Source of the DNA: Prochlorococcus sp. AG-409-B05
Lineage (GTDB): Bacteria; Cyanobacteriota; Cyanobacteriia; PCC-6307; Cyanobiaceae
NCBI GenBank assembly: GCA_003216075.1
Contig: QCJK01000005.1
Span: 18,332-82,331, forward strand
Length of the DNA: 64,000 bases
Direction: 5' to 3'
Under the pieces are notes generated by a model that worked only from the letters and a program-made list of their open reading frames with translations, searched no databases and had not been told where the DNA came from. The position numbers were made by a program, and so were the translations under genes. This document shows positions 44,486 to 52,901 of this stretch, piece after piece (the first letter of the stretch is position 1; each line of letters opens with the position of its first letter).

Positions 44486-44770
44486 CTAGGCTGCAAGGAT
44501 ATCTTCCTCGTCACTTTCTGGGCAGTCTGACTCAGCATGATCAAGATGAGATGAACTTTCTAAAAGCTCTTGACATTCTCTCAAAAGATTATCAACACCA
44601 TCAAGCATCTCTACCTCTTCCGCAAGAGGTTCTATTTGGTTCTCGCTGACTAACAATTCAAGAGCTTCTTGACGTTGTTCTAATTTTACTAATCGCTGAG
44701 AAAGCGCTGTGAGGGTTACAGCTAGATCTTCAGCAGTACGAGTAATTCTAAAAGAACAAGAAGAAGACAT
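44486..44770 (-). CDS. 94-aa coiled-coil protein with acidic tail
   Basis: The start is placed at ATG 44770 (MSSSCSFRITRTAEDLAVTL); an 18-codon upstream extension to 44824 is less likely. Residues 10-45 form a leucine-heptad helix (LTALSQRLVKLEQRQEALEL), residues 65-75 another (DNLLRECQELLESS), and the end is very acidic (DCPESDEEDILAA). It looks like a small dimerising adaptor. No recognised family; size and style are typical of picocyanobacterial conserved hypothetical genes. It is divergent from the AbrB-like membrane gene. Confidence 0.6.
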   Translation of the reverse strand: MSSSCSFRITRTAEDLAVTLTALSQRLVKLEQRQEALELLVSENQIEPLAEEVEMLDGVDNLLRECQELLESSSHLDHAESDCPESDEEDILAA

Positions 44771-44891
44771 TCTGAAATAGAGATCAATCTCTCTGATAAC
44801 AACACATCTACCGACAAGACTCAAGCCCTAAGTGAGACTATGCGAAAAACTTTATTTGCGAGAGACTTAAGGTAATTCAATTCACTGAACT

Positions 44892-45407
44892 ATGCCACCT
44901 ATAGCAACGCTACTGATATATCTACTAGGAGGTACTCTGTTAGGCATGCTAATGCTTTTAACTGGCCTGCCAGCAGCACCACTCGCAGGCGCATTAATAG
45001 GTGCAGGAGCGATAGGTATGAGTGGACGTTTTGAAATTGCACCATGGCCACCAGGCACAAGAACAGCACTTCAAATTGGCATTGGCACAATTATTGGTAG
45101 CGGTCTCACTAGAGGATCTTTAGAACAATTGCAAGTCCTTTGGCGTCCTGCAATTCTCATAACTATGACTCTTGTTTTAACTGGAATTGCTGTAGGACTC
45201 TGGAGTAGTCGACTACTCGGTATCGATCCAGTTATAGCTTTATTAGGAGCTGCACCGGGTGGTATCAGTGGAATGAGTTTATTGGGTGCAGAATTCGGGG
45301 TTGGCGCAGCCGTAGCAGCACTTCATGCAGTGCGATTAATCACAGTTCTACTTTTACTGCCAATTTTTGTGAAACTACTAGGACCATTAGGACTAACCAA
45401 TCCTTAA
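44892..45407 (+). CDS. AbrB-duplication-domain membrane protein (half-size)
   Basis: The 171-aa, very hydrophobic protein has five or six spans and the Gly-rich patterns GLPAAPLAGALIGAGAI (about 25-41) and LLGAAPGGISGMSLLGAEFG (about 117-136), characteristic of the gram-negative AbrB duplication family (TIGR03082 type, unrelated to the AbrB transcription factor). Full-length relatives have two copies of this unit; this protein has one, so it may dimerise. It is annotated elsewhere as ammonia monooxygenase-like without evidence. Likely a small-molecule transporter or regulator; substrate unknown. Confidence 0.75.
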   Translation: MPPIATLLIYLLGGTLLGMLMLLTGLPAAPLAGALIGAGAIGMSGRFEIAPWPPGTRTALQIGIGTIIGSGLTRGSLEQLQVLWRPAILITMTLVLTGIAVGLWSSRLLGIDPVIALLGAAPGGISGMSLLGAEFGVGAAVAALHAVRLITVLLLLPIFVKLLGPLGLTNP

Positions 45408-45464
45408 TGAACTATGGACAGGCATATATAGATACGTTACGAGGGAGAGGTAGCTCTTGAAATT

Positions 45465-45851
45465 ATGATGAGTAAAAAAAAATGCAATGTCATCCCTATA
45501 AGCTTAATCAGTCTTTGCTGCACGATGCTTATCAACCCAAATGTACATGCCAGCACAAAAAACACCGGCGAAAAAGGAGCCCAAATTTATTGTTTCATGA
45601 GGAGTAGTGGCAATGAGCATGAGGTCAGCTGGAACGCATCCTATGCAGTCATCAAACGCCAAACTAATAACTTATTCAAAACGTCTCCCAAACATGCAGC
45701 GGTAATGATTATTGAGGCTGTAGTAGCAAATCCTAGTAATTATGAAAACTGCGGAAGCTATCTAGGAGATTTATTTGGAGCCTCACAGGAAAAGCTTGGT
45801 GATGCAGTTGCGCCTTCTAAAGGAGAAATTAAAAATAGATATAGCTATTAA
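45465..45851 (+). CDS. Secreted small Cys-containing protein, unknown
   Basis: The 128-aa protein has a signal peptide (basic start, hydrophobic core at about 10-27, likely cleavage after NVHA at residue 29). The mature part reads GAQIYCFMRSSGNEHEVSWNASYAVIKRQ and ends with a Cys-containing helix (PSNYENCGSYLGDLF); the two Cys may form a disulfide in the periplasm. This appears to be a family restricted to marine picocyanobacteria; no function is known. A lipoprotein gene follows immediately on the same strand (stop at 45851, TTG at 45853). Confidence 0.65.
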   Translation: MMSKKKCNVIPISLISLCCTMLINPNVHASTKNTGEKGAQIYCFMRSSGNEHEVSWNASYAVIKRQTNNLFKTSPKHAAVMIIEAVVANPSNYENCGSYLGDLFGASQEKLGDAVAPSKGEIKNRYSY

Positions 45852-45852
45852 G

Positions 45853-46248
45853 TTGAATCAAAAATTATTTCAAATCCTGAGCCTTCTTGTCCTGCTTCTT
45901 TTTAGCACTGGATGTAAGAAGACTTCCCTCAATAACAATCCAAAGTTATCAAAAGATTCACATCAAAAAGAAGGGTGTTTGGACAACTTAAATATGCAAG
46001 AGCTCACTTCAAGTTTAGAAGAGTGCAATAGAGAACTTCGGAAACATCCTAATTCTTTAGAGTCATTAATTGATAGATCGTTAATCTATTCGATTATTGG
46101 TAAACATAAATTAGCCTGTAATGATGTCATGCAAGGAATAAAAATCCTTCAATCCACAAAAAAATACCAAGATTCATTTATCGTCGATCAATTCAATATC
46201 CGTTACGAATCATGCATACAACTGGTCAACATAGATGTTAACGATTGA
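45853..46248 (+). CDS. Small lipoprotein with a TPR-like region
   Basis: The TTG at 45853 is the preferred start because it gives a compact signal ending in a lipobox (LFSTGC, lipidated Cys21); the longer frame from 45775 overlaps the preceding gene by 77 nt and would bury the signal. The 131-aa product has a TPR-like pair of helices (SSLEECNRELRKHPNSLESL and DRSLIYSIIGKHKLACNDVM). It likely sits on a membrane facing the periplasm. The 3' end overlaps the end of the convergent SNF2 gene by 46 nt, unusually long. Confidence 0.55.
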   Translation: MNQKLFQILSLLVLLLFSTGCKKTSLNNNPKLSKDSHQKEGCLDNLNMQELTSSLEECNRELRKHPNSLESLIDRSLIYSIIGKHKLACNDVMQGIKILQSTKKYQDSFIVDQFNIRYESCIQLVNIDVND

Positions 46249-47834
46249 CGCCTATTAGTGAATCGGCGTTCTCCTGTCAAAATATCTATTATATTAGCTT
46301 TATTCGTTAACATTGCATCAACAAGTTGATCAACAAAACCTAGTTTCAACCAATGGCTTGTAAGTGATCCATCCATTCCAATCCTATGACATCTGTCTTC
46401 AGCCTGAGAAACATCACCAGGACACCAAGGCCTTTCAAGTAAAATAATATGTCTGGCTCTATGAAGAGTAAATCCAAAAGCTCCTACACCATAAGTAGTC
46501 AATAGCAGTGCGGTATCTCCTGCTTGAAATCTGTCGACAGCAAGTTCTCTTTGAGCAACAGTTTGCTTACCAGTTAATAATTCTCCACCAAGAAAATCCT
46601 GTAGAAATATCAAAGGTTTTACAAAACTACTGAATAAAACTATTGCGTAACCTTGATCTAAAAGTTGTTTAATAAGTCTACTAGCTGTAGGGAGCTTATA
46701 CTCTGCAGATATCTGACGTAAAGCAGTTAAAGTCACCAAGGATTCTGCCTCAGAAATAACTACGCCCTGTTTTACACGATTTCGATATTCCTCTACTACC
46801 AAAGTTAGTCGATGTTCAAACCCTATCAATTCCAACGGCTCAAGCGTAACATCATGTTCTACACGAATCTTAGGAGGCAAGCGCAATACTGCTTGTTTGG
46901 TACGTCTCAACATTATGGGTTGAAGTAATTGACGTAAATCCTCTAAACGACTACTCCCACTAGAGTCCCATACTTGGTATCCTCCACATTCACGCCAATA
47001 ACCTTGGCAAAAGGATTCTTCAAATTTACGTTTATTTCGTGCCACAGGATGATCCAGGGCAGCCAATAAAGGATACAATTGAGAAGGACGACCATTCCTA
47101 ATAGGCGTTCCAGTTAATAACCAAAGTGCACGAAGTCTAGGGTGTCGAGCTAAACGCAATAAAGCTTTAGTGCGTTTAGACTTGAAAGATTGCGCAAAGT
47201 GGGCTTCATCGACTACTAAAATAGTGCCTTCAGGAAATAATTCACGAGGTAATTTAGCCCAACTATATAATTTAATTTGTAAATCTAATGCCTTAGCTTC
47301 AGATCGCCAATGTGCATGCAACCCAATAGGTGCTACAACCATCACTTTTGAATTATCTACTCGAACCATGGCGCGAGCCGCTAAAAGTGCTGTCAATGTT
47401 TTTCCCAAACCCATTTCATCACCAAGTAGTGCCTTACGTTTAGATATCAACCAACGTGATCCAATCCGTTGATGCAATAAAGGAATACGTCCATCCCCTA
47501 ATACATTGTGAAGTTCTGCCCTGGCAATTAATTCATGATATTTCGGTAGTGGACTCAGAGGTTCCTGAAGCCAAGCCAACCAACGTACTAAATCATTTTT
47601 GATTGAAAAACGAGAACCCAATTCCCTTATTAATTCCTCAGCAGATGCCAAAGGGAACTCCCATCCCTGATCAACTCCACACCACATTCCTCTAGGTCTT
47701 ATTTTACGCAGTTTGGCCTGCGTGACAGCATCAGATGGAAAACTCACCTTCACTAAGCCAGTTGCTGATATATCCAAAAAACAACTTGCGGCTGGCGTGG
47801 TAGCTATAAATTCTGATTGACCACTAATTTCCAA
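46203..47834 (-). CDS. HARP-domain SNF2 helicase (SMARCAL1-like)
   Basis: The 543-aa protein begins with a HARP-like module (about residues 26-75: VKVSFPSDAVTQAKLRKIRP, then GWEFPLASAEELIRELGSRF) followed by a compact SNF2 motor: LGDEMGLGKTLTALL (Walker A, 138-152), VVDEAHFAQS (DEAH, 207-216), LLTGTPIRNGRPSQLYPLL and a C-terminal QAEDRCHRIGMDGS. Eukaryotic SMARCAL1 and ZRANB3 of this type anneal DNA and remodel stalled forks. An HNH nuclease gene stands divergent 139 nt away. The first ATG is used; it gives a short lead before the HARP module. The end overlaps the lipoprotein gene by 46 nt. Confidence 0.88.
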   Translation of the reverse strand: MEISGQSEFIATTPAASCFLDISATGLVKVSFPSDAVTQAKLRKIRPRGMWCGVDQGWEFPLASAEELIRELGSRFSIKNDLVRWLAWLQEPLSPLPKYHELIARAELHNVLGDGRIPLLHQRIGSRWLISKRKALLGDEMGLGKTLTALLAARAMVRVDNSKVMVVAPIGLHAHWRSEAKALDLQIKLYSWAKLPRELFPEGTILVVDEAHFAQSFKSKRTKALLRLARHPRLRALWLLTGTPIRNGRPSQLYPLLAALDHPVARNKRKFEESFCQGYWRECGGYQVWDSSGSSRLEDLRQLLQPIMLRRTKQAVLRLPPKIRVEHDVTLEPLELIGFEHRLTLVVEEYRNRVKQGVVISEAESLVTLTALRQISAEYKLPTASRLIKQLLDQGYAIVLFSSFVKPLIFLQDFLGGELLTGKQTVAQRELAVDRFQAGDTALLLTTYGVGAFGFTLHRARHIILLERPWCPGDVSQAEDRCHRIGMDGSLTSHWLKLGFVDQLVDAMLTNKANIIDILTGERRFTNRRQSLTSMLTSCMHDS

Positions 47835-47973
47835 TTTAAATCACTTGTTGAACTTGACAAGGACCAAGAAGACCACTTAAAAAAAAAGCATTAAGGATCA
47901 AAAGTAAAGACATCTTTTTAGATATTGACGATAGGATCAATCACGGCAAACTGCGAGTAACCGAGACACTCGG

Positions 47974-48384
47974 ATGCACAGTCGGGACGCAGTTTTCCTC
48001 GAAGATCTTTGTCCTAAGTTAAGAATACGGCGTTGGCGACAATCACTTCACAGTTTCACAGGCAAAAGTTGTATTTACTGTGGAAAGCCTTCAGAATCTA
48101 TAGATCACGTTTTACCAAGAAGTCGTGGAGGCATAAGTATTACGGAGAATTGTGTGCCTGCATGTCTCTTATGCAATGGAAACAAGTCTGACACTGAAGT
48201 TTTTGACTGGTATAGACGTCAGCGGTTTTATGATCCTAGACGTTCTATGGCAATACGCGCTTGGATGGATGGTGATCTTCGACTAGCCCTAAGATTGCTG
48301 CAATGGACACAATCAACTGACACCAAAATACAAGAAGCAGCAATAATGGATATTGAAAAAAACTGGTCTTTGCAAGCTGCTTAA
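47974..48384 (+). CDS. HNH endonuclease
   Basis: The 136-aa protein contains one HNH domain: CIYCGKPSESIDHVLPRSRG (residues 33-52) with C33 and C36 and the catalytic Asp44-His45, followed by ENCVPACLLCNGNKSDTEVF (58-77) with C64, C67, Asn68 and Lys71. The C-terminus (residues 80-136) is helical. Stand-alone HNH proteins of this type occur in most picocyanobacteria. A CCGAG/CTCGG hairpin (47961-47973) abuts the ATG and may mask the ribosome site. Its divergent neighbour is the HARP-SNF2 helicase, echoing ZRANB3, where SNF2 and HNH domains are fused. Confidence 0.9.
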   Translation: MHSRDAVFLEDLCPKLRIRRWRQSLHSFTGKSCIYCGKPSESIDHVLPRSRGGISITENCVPACLLCNGNKSDTEVFDWYRRQRFYDPRRSMAIRAWMDGDLRLALRLLQWTQSTDTKIQEAAIMDIEKNWSLQAA

Positions 48385-48388
48385 AAAT

Positions 48389-48571
48389 TCACCATACTCT
48401 GCAAACAATTTCTGGATTATGCCTTTCGCAAATCGAGGCCAACTGATCTGGTCTCTCTGGAACCAAACAACTCGCAACCACCACAAGAAAAAAACCCAGT
48501 AAACAGCCAATGCTCTTTCCAATCTGAGATTCAGACTCAGGCCACAAAACTCTCTCTCTCGACAAAATCAT
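48389..48571 (-). CDS. 60-aa single-span membrane protein
   Basis: The start is chosen at ATG 48571 (MILSRERVLWPESESQIGKS); the frame is open 17 codons further but with a poor lead. A hydrophobic span (about 20-38, SIGCLLGFFLVVVASCLV) is followed by a conserved-looking tail ending DQLASICERHNPEIVCRVW, with two Cys that could pair outside the membrane. Function unknown; the crisp tail suggests a real conserved picocyanobacterial protein. It is divergent from the epimerase gene (71 nt) and converges on the HNH gene with 4 nt between the stops. Confidence 0.6.
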   Translation of the reverse strand: MILSRERVLWPESESQIGKSIGCLLGFFLVVVASCLVPERPDQLASICERHNPEIVCRVW

Positions 48572-48642
48572 GGACGAACGAGAAGAAGCTCGAAGACAAA
48601 TACTTGTCATACCAAAAACCATCGATTAATACATTTGTACTC

Positions 48643-49536
48643 ATGCTAAGCGAGCTTGTCAAGAACTCTGCGCCATTACCACTCAATTCCAAATTATTGA
48701 TCTTGGGTGGAGGATTTAGCGGACAACATATTGCTGCTCTTGTAAGAGCCTTAGGCACACATGTGCTCTGTAGTCGTCGAAGACTTGAAAGCCATGGAGC
48801 AAATTTGGCTTTTGATAGCTCTAAGAAAACACTTCTCCCCAATCAAGCATTGGAAGAGGTTACTCATCTTCTTAGCTGCATTCCCCCTGACAAGAATGGT
48901 GAAGACCCAGTTCTCTCTACACTGGGCAAACAACTCAAATCAAAATCTTTGCAATGGGTTGGATATCTCTCAACTACAGGAGTATATGGTGACTGCAATG
49001 GAGCATGGGTGACTGAACTTGATACTCCACAGCCAAAACAACAACGTAGTAAACGTCGACTGGCATGTGAAAAAGCATGGCAAGAATCAGGACTTCCCAT
49101 ACAAATTCTTAGATTGCCTGGAATATATGGACCAGGCAGATCAGCCCTTGAGACAATCAAAACATCAAGCAACAAAATGATTGATAAACCTGGACAGGTA
49201 TTTTCAAGAGTGCATGTAGATGATATTGCTGGGGCTACTGTTCACCTCATTAATCTGGCGGCAAAAGGAATATGGCCAAAAGTAATCAATATTGCTGACG
49301 ACTTACCATCTTCCAACTTAGAAGTAATGAGTTTCGCGGCCAAGCTGCTAGGAAAATCACTACCACCAGTGGAACCTTTTGACATTGCGGCCAAGACAAT
49401 GAGTCCGATGGCATTATCTTTTTGGCAAGAAAATCGCAGAGTTAGCAATCAAATGCTCTGCAAGGAACTAGATTATTCTTTAATACATTCTAACTACCAG
49501 TCAGGCCTAAAAGATTGCTTAGTGTCATCAAACTAA
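48643..49536 (+). CDS. NAD-dependent epimerase/dehydratase family protein (YeeZ-like)
   Basis: The start is set at ATG 48643 (MLSELVKNSAPLPLNSKLLI), which places the NAD motif LLILGGGFSGQHIA about 20 residues in; the frame from TTG 48604 adds 13 poorly conserved residues. The 297-aa product has the extended SDR pattern (active-site-like VGYLSTTGVYGDCNG, about 106-120, with Tyr, and LRLPGIYGPGRSAL, about 151-164). YeeZ-like proteins are close to sugar-nucleotide epimerases, but their substrate is not known. Confidence 0.85.
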   Translation: MLSELVKNSAPLPLNSKLLILGGGFSGQHIAALVRALGTHVLCSRRRLESHGANLAFDSSKKTLLPNQALEEVTHLLSCIPPDKNGEDPVLSTLGKQLKSKSLQWVGYLSTTGVYGDCNGAWVTELDTPQPKQQRSKRRLACEKAWQESGLPIQILRLPGIYGPGRSALETIKTSSNKMIDKPGQVFSRVHVDDIAGATVHLINLAAKGIWPKVINIADDLPSSNLEVMSFAAKLLGKSLPPVEPFDIAAKTMSPMALSFWQENRRVSNQMLCKELDYSLIHSNYQSGLKDCLVSSN

Positions 49537-49659
49537 TCAATCAAAGTCGATACAATAATTCTAATCATGACCAAAATCACAATACTATTACATTGAAGGT
49601 TATCCTAAGAATTAAATGAATAACAAACATTCAATACAAGGAAAGAGGAACCATACATA

Positions 49660-50694
49660 ATGAACGCCAAGAGTGAGCCATCTGATATCAATCAGAAAAT
49701 TATTATTTGTGTAGGCGATCCCGCAGGGATTGGAATAGAAGTCACATTAAAAGCACTTTCATCACTAAAATTACCCAAAAAGTTTCATCCAATATTGGTT
49801 GGGTGTAGAAAAAATATTGAATCAAGCTATTCAAGCTTAAAAGAGAAAGGCATAAATCATTTAATTGATCCCAAAAATCTTGAAATTATCGATATGCCTT
49901 TAACTTTGGATGTAAAAGCAGGACATCCTAATGCTGCAACGGGAGCAGCAAGCTTTCACTGGTTAACTAAAGCTAGTGAAATACTGATCGAAGGCAAAGC
50001 CAGGGCCATGGTTACTGCTCCAATAGCAAAACATGCGTGGCATAAAGCTGGTTATCACTATCCTGGGCAGACGGAAAGACTTGCTGAACTTACAAAAAGC
50101 AATAATGTGTCAATGCTATTCACTGCAATATCACCATATAATCATTGGCGACTCAATACATTACTTGCAACAACACATATCCCATTTGCCACAATCCCTA
50201 CGCATCTAACAAGAGAAATCATTATTTCAAAATTAGATACTTTATTGAAATTTTGTGAGCGATTTAAAAAAGTTCCAAAACTTACTGTTGCTGGTTTAAA
50301 TCCACATGCAGGTGAACAAGGCTTAATCGGAACAGAAGAAATTGAATGGTTAAACGCCGTTTTAAAAGAATGGACAAGTAATCATCCAAAAATCCAATTA
50401 GATGGTCCATTACCTCCAGACACATGTTGGTTATCATCAGCTAAAGCTTGGAAAGACAAAAAAGCTAAGCATGCACCAGATGGGATTTTAGCTTTATATC
50501 ATGATCAAGGGTTAATCCCTATGAAATTAATTGCCTTCGATGCAGCAGTAAATACAACTTTAGGCTTGCCATTTATTCGAACATCACCTGACCACGGCAC
50601 AGCATTTGATATAGCAGGTTTAGGTTGCGCAAAAGAAACAAGTATGTTGGCTGCAATGCAAGCAGCGTGGGACTTAACAAAATCGAAAAATTAA
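49660..50694 (+). CDS. pdxA: 4-hydroxythreonine-4-phosphate dehydrogenase PdxA
   Basis: The 344-aa enzyme of pyridoxal phosphate synthesis shows the family opening IIICVGDPAGIGIEVTLKAL (about 14-33), AGHPNAATGAASFHWL (about 87-102), TAPIAKHAWHKAGYHYPGQT (about 121-140) and ALYHDQGLIPMKLIAFD (about 274-290), with the metal-binding His residues in HAW and YHDQG. A GGAAAGAGGAA ribosome region lies upstream. The stop shares TTAA with accB. Picocyanobacteria use the pdxA/pdxJ route. Confidence 0.95.
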   Translation: MNAKSEPSDINQKIIICVGDPAGIGIEVTLKALSSLKLPKKFHPILVGCRKNIESSYSSLKEKGINHLIDPKNLEIIDMPLTLDVKAGHPNAATGAASFHWLTKASEILIEGKARAMVTAPIAKHAWHKAGYHYPGQTERLAELTKSNNVSMLFTAISPYNHWRLNTLLATTHIPFATIPTHLTREIIISKLDTLLKFCERFKKVPKLTVAGLNPHAGEQGLIGTEEIEWLNAVLKEWTSNHPKIQLDGPLPPDTCWLSSAKAWKDKKAKHAPDGILALYHDQGLIPMKLIAFDAAVNTTLGLPFIRTSPDHGTAFDIAGLGCAKETSMLAAMQAAWDLTKSKN

Positions 50695-51185
50695 CTAGGC
50701 TTCACTCTCATCAAAACCTGTCCAAATTCAACAGGTGTTCCATTATCGACAAGAATCTCAATCACCTCACCGCTCACCTCTGATTCAAGTTCATTCATCA
50801 ATTTCATTGCTTCCAGGATACAAACAGTCTGACCAATACCAATTCGACTTCCAATCTCAACGAAAGAAGGCTCTCCAGGCGCAGGGGCTCTATAAAAAGT
50901 CCCAACCATTGGAGCAGTAACGTCAACTAAATCAGCACGAGATCCAGGTACAGGTGGAGGTGGATTGCTCGGGACTAATGGCTCAACTTTTAGCTGAGGA
51001 GGGGGAGCTTGAATAGTTCTTTCATCTGGAGCAACCGATTGAACTGACTCAACTGAAAGTGAAGAGGGCGGCAAGTCTCGCCTGACTTCAAGGCGAAAAT
51101 CTTCACCTTCCAAGCGAAACTCTTGAATATCACTGTCAGCTAATACAGCCAACAATCGATGCAATTCGTCGTGATCAAGTTGCAT
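50691..51185 (-). CDS. accB: Biotin carboxyl carrier protein of acetyl-CoA carboxylase
   Basis: The 164-aa protein has an N-terminal helical segment, a Pro-rich flexible hinge (about residues 60-82) and a biotinyl domain with the biotin site EAMKLMNE (Lys128). It carries carboxybiotin between AccC and AccA/AccD for malonyl-CoA production. It lies 5 nt after efp on the same strand, the efp-accB order that is common in bacteria. The stop overlaps the stop of pdxA. Confidence 0.96.
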   Translation of the reverse strand: MQLDHDELHRLLAVLADSDIQEFRLEGEDFRLEVRRDLPPSSLSVESVQSVAPDERTIQAPPPQLKVEPLVPSNPPPPVPGSRADLVDVTAPMVGTFYRAPAPGEPSFVEIGSRIGIGQTVCILEAMKLMNELESEVSGEVIEILVDNGTPVEFGQVLMRVKPS

Positions 51186-51190
51186 GATGA

Positions 51191-51751
51191 TTAATTCTCG
51201 CGACCGAGATAACTGTCATTTCGAGTATCCACTTTGATTTTCTCCCCAATTGAAATGAATAAAGGCACCATCACCTGAGCCCCTGTCTCAAGGATGGCAG
51301 GCTTTGTACCTCCTGTGGCTGTATCTCCTTTAACGCCAGGGTCGGTCTCTTTGATTTCCAATACCACCGAGTTAGGTAATTCAACCTCAAGAGGCTTACC
51401 ATTCCAAGACACCACATTAACTTCCATACCTTCTTTTAAGTACTTTCGACTAGAACCAATCTGATCACCAGTAAGTCTGGTCTCTTCGTAACTTGACATA
51501 TCCATAAAAACATAATCTCCAGCTTCCATATAAGTGTGTTGAAGAGTGGATTTCTCCAATAAGGCTTGGGGAAGCATTTCTCCAGCCCGAAAGGTCTTCT
51601 CAACAACGTTGCCACTTTGGACTGCTTTCAATTTAGTCCGCACAAAGGCTGAACCCTTCCCAGGTTTCACATGTAAAAACTCAACAACACGCCAAACCGC
51701 GCCGTCAAGCTCGATGGTAGTGCCAGTGCGAAAGTCGTTACTGGAAATCAT
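51191..51751 (-). CDS. efp: Translation elongation factor P
   Basis: The start is set at ATG 51751 ([20 protein letters not shown]), the usual family start; the frame is open six codons more. The 186-aa protein has three beta barrels. The P-site loop [16 protein letters not shown] carries Lys (unmodified or modified) at about residue 32, the point that enters the peptidyl-transferase centre to help with polyproline stalling. The end [20 protein letters not shown] is the canonical signature. It is co-transcribed with accB. Confidence 0.96.
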   Translation of the reverse strand: MISSNDFRTGTTIELDGAVWRVVEFLHVKPGKGSAFVRTKLKAVQSGNVVEKTFRAGEMLPQALLEKSTLQHTYMEAGDYVFMDMSSYEETRLTGDQIGSSRKYLKEGMEVNVVSWNGKPLEVELPNSVVLEIKETDPGVKGDTATGGTKPAILETGAQVMVPLFISIGEKIKVDTRNDSYLGREN

Positions 51752-51814
51752 TCCTACGAAACTTATCAATTAATCATAAGGCTGTGCGAAAGTCGTGCAG
51801 AACGTAGGTTCCAC

Positions 51815-52891
51815 ATGTCCAATCCTCGCCTTTTGATCAGCTTAATAGCCCTCCTAACAACTCTAGGACTTACATGGTGTGAACCAAGCTCGGCTGCACT
51901 CCCACCAGGTAATGCCTTGAAAGACCCATACGCAATTCTTCGAAATGCTTTACCAATCCAACAAAAAGAGATCAGAGAGTTACAACATAATCTAGAAGAT
52001 ACCAGTGATTTAATCAGAGGAAATCGATGGCCAGCGGTCAACAAAGCCGCCTCATCAAGCGAATTTCTCGTCAGCAATCGGAAACAACAAATCCTCCAAT
52101 CAATTCCTATAGAGCAGCAAAAATATGCCGAAGAAATATTATTATCCTTAAAAACAGATTTTGATACTCTTGGAACACTTGCAAGTGAAAAAGACAAGGC
52201 TGGTTTTATTAATCTTCGAAGAAAAACTCTTAAAGATATAGGCAATCTGGAAGCATTACTATTAAAAGATGAGTTCCCATATAAAATACCTGAAGAATAC
52301 AATAATCTACCCCGACTACTAGGCAGAGCAACTGTAGAAATTAATACAAATAAAGGCACTATGACAGCGATTATTGATGGCTATAATGCACCACTAACTG
52401 CTGGTTCTTTCATAGATTTAAGCTCAAAAGGTTTCTACGATGGCTTACCATTTGCAAGGGCTGAAGACTTTTATGTACTACAAACAGGTGATCCAGAAGG
52501 GCCTGAAATAGGATATCGAGATCCTGAGACTAATAATGAACGTCATATACCCTTAGAAATTCGAATACCAGGACAAGAAGAAACTATTTATAATCAAACT
52601 TTTGAAGATCTTGGACTTTACACCCAAACTCCTACTCTCCCATTCTCCACACTTGGAACTTTAGGATGGGCACATTCAAGCCAAGCACTAGATGATGGTT
52701 CCTCACAATTTTTCTTTTTTCTCTATGAAGCAGAGTTAAACCCTGCAGGGAGAAATCTAATAGATGGTCGTAATGCAGCATTTGGCTACATTGTGGAAGG
52801 TTCTGAAGTTTTAAATAATTTAGGGAAAAATGATAAAATAAATACCATCAAAGTAACGGATGGTATTGACCGATTAAAACAACACTCATAA
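51815..52891 (+). CDS. Cyclophilin-type peptidyl-prolyl isomerase (TLP40/CYP38-like, exported)
   Basis: The 358-aa protein has a signal peptide (hydrophobic core at about 6-20), an N-terminal helical bundle (about 30-165, including EIRELQHNLEDTSDLIRGNR) and a C-terminal cyclophilin-like barrel (about 175-355, GRATVEINTNKGTMTAIIDG, FIDLSSKGFYDGLPFAR, QALDDGSSQFFFFLY). That layout matches thylakoid-lumen TLP40/CYP38, which help assemble photosystem II and may have little isomerase activity. A repeated-F patch replaces part of the usual active-site sequence. thiL follows 10 nt later. Confidence 0.88.
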   Translation: MSNPRLLISLIALLTTLGLTWCEPSSAALPPGNALKDPYAILRNALPIQQKEIRELQHNLEDTSDLIRGNRWPAVNKAASSSEFLVSNRKQQILQSIPIEQQKYAEEILLSLKTDFDTLGTLASEKDKAGFINLRRKTLKDIGNLEALLLKDEFPYKIPEEYNNLPRLLGRATVEINTNKGTMTAIIDGYNAPLTAGSFIDLSSKGFYDGLPFARAEDFYVLQTGDPEGPEIGYRDPETNNERHIPLEIRIPGQEETIYNQTFEDLGLYTQTPTLPFSTLGTLGWAHSSQALDDGSSQFFFFLYEAELNPAGRNLIDGRNAAFGYIVEGSEVLNNLGKNDKINTIKVTDGIDRLKQHS

Positions 52892-52901
52892 GGAATAAAA
52901 A

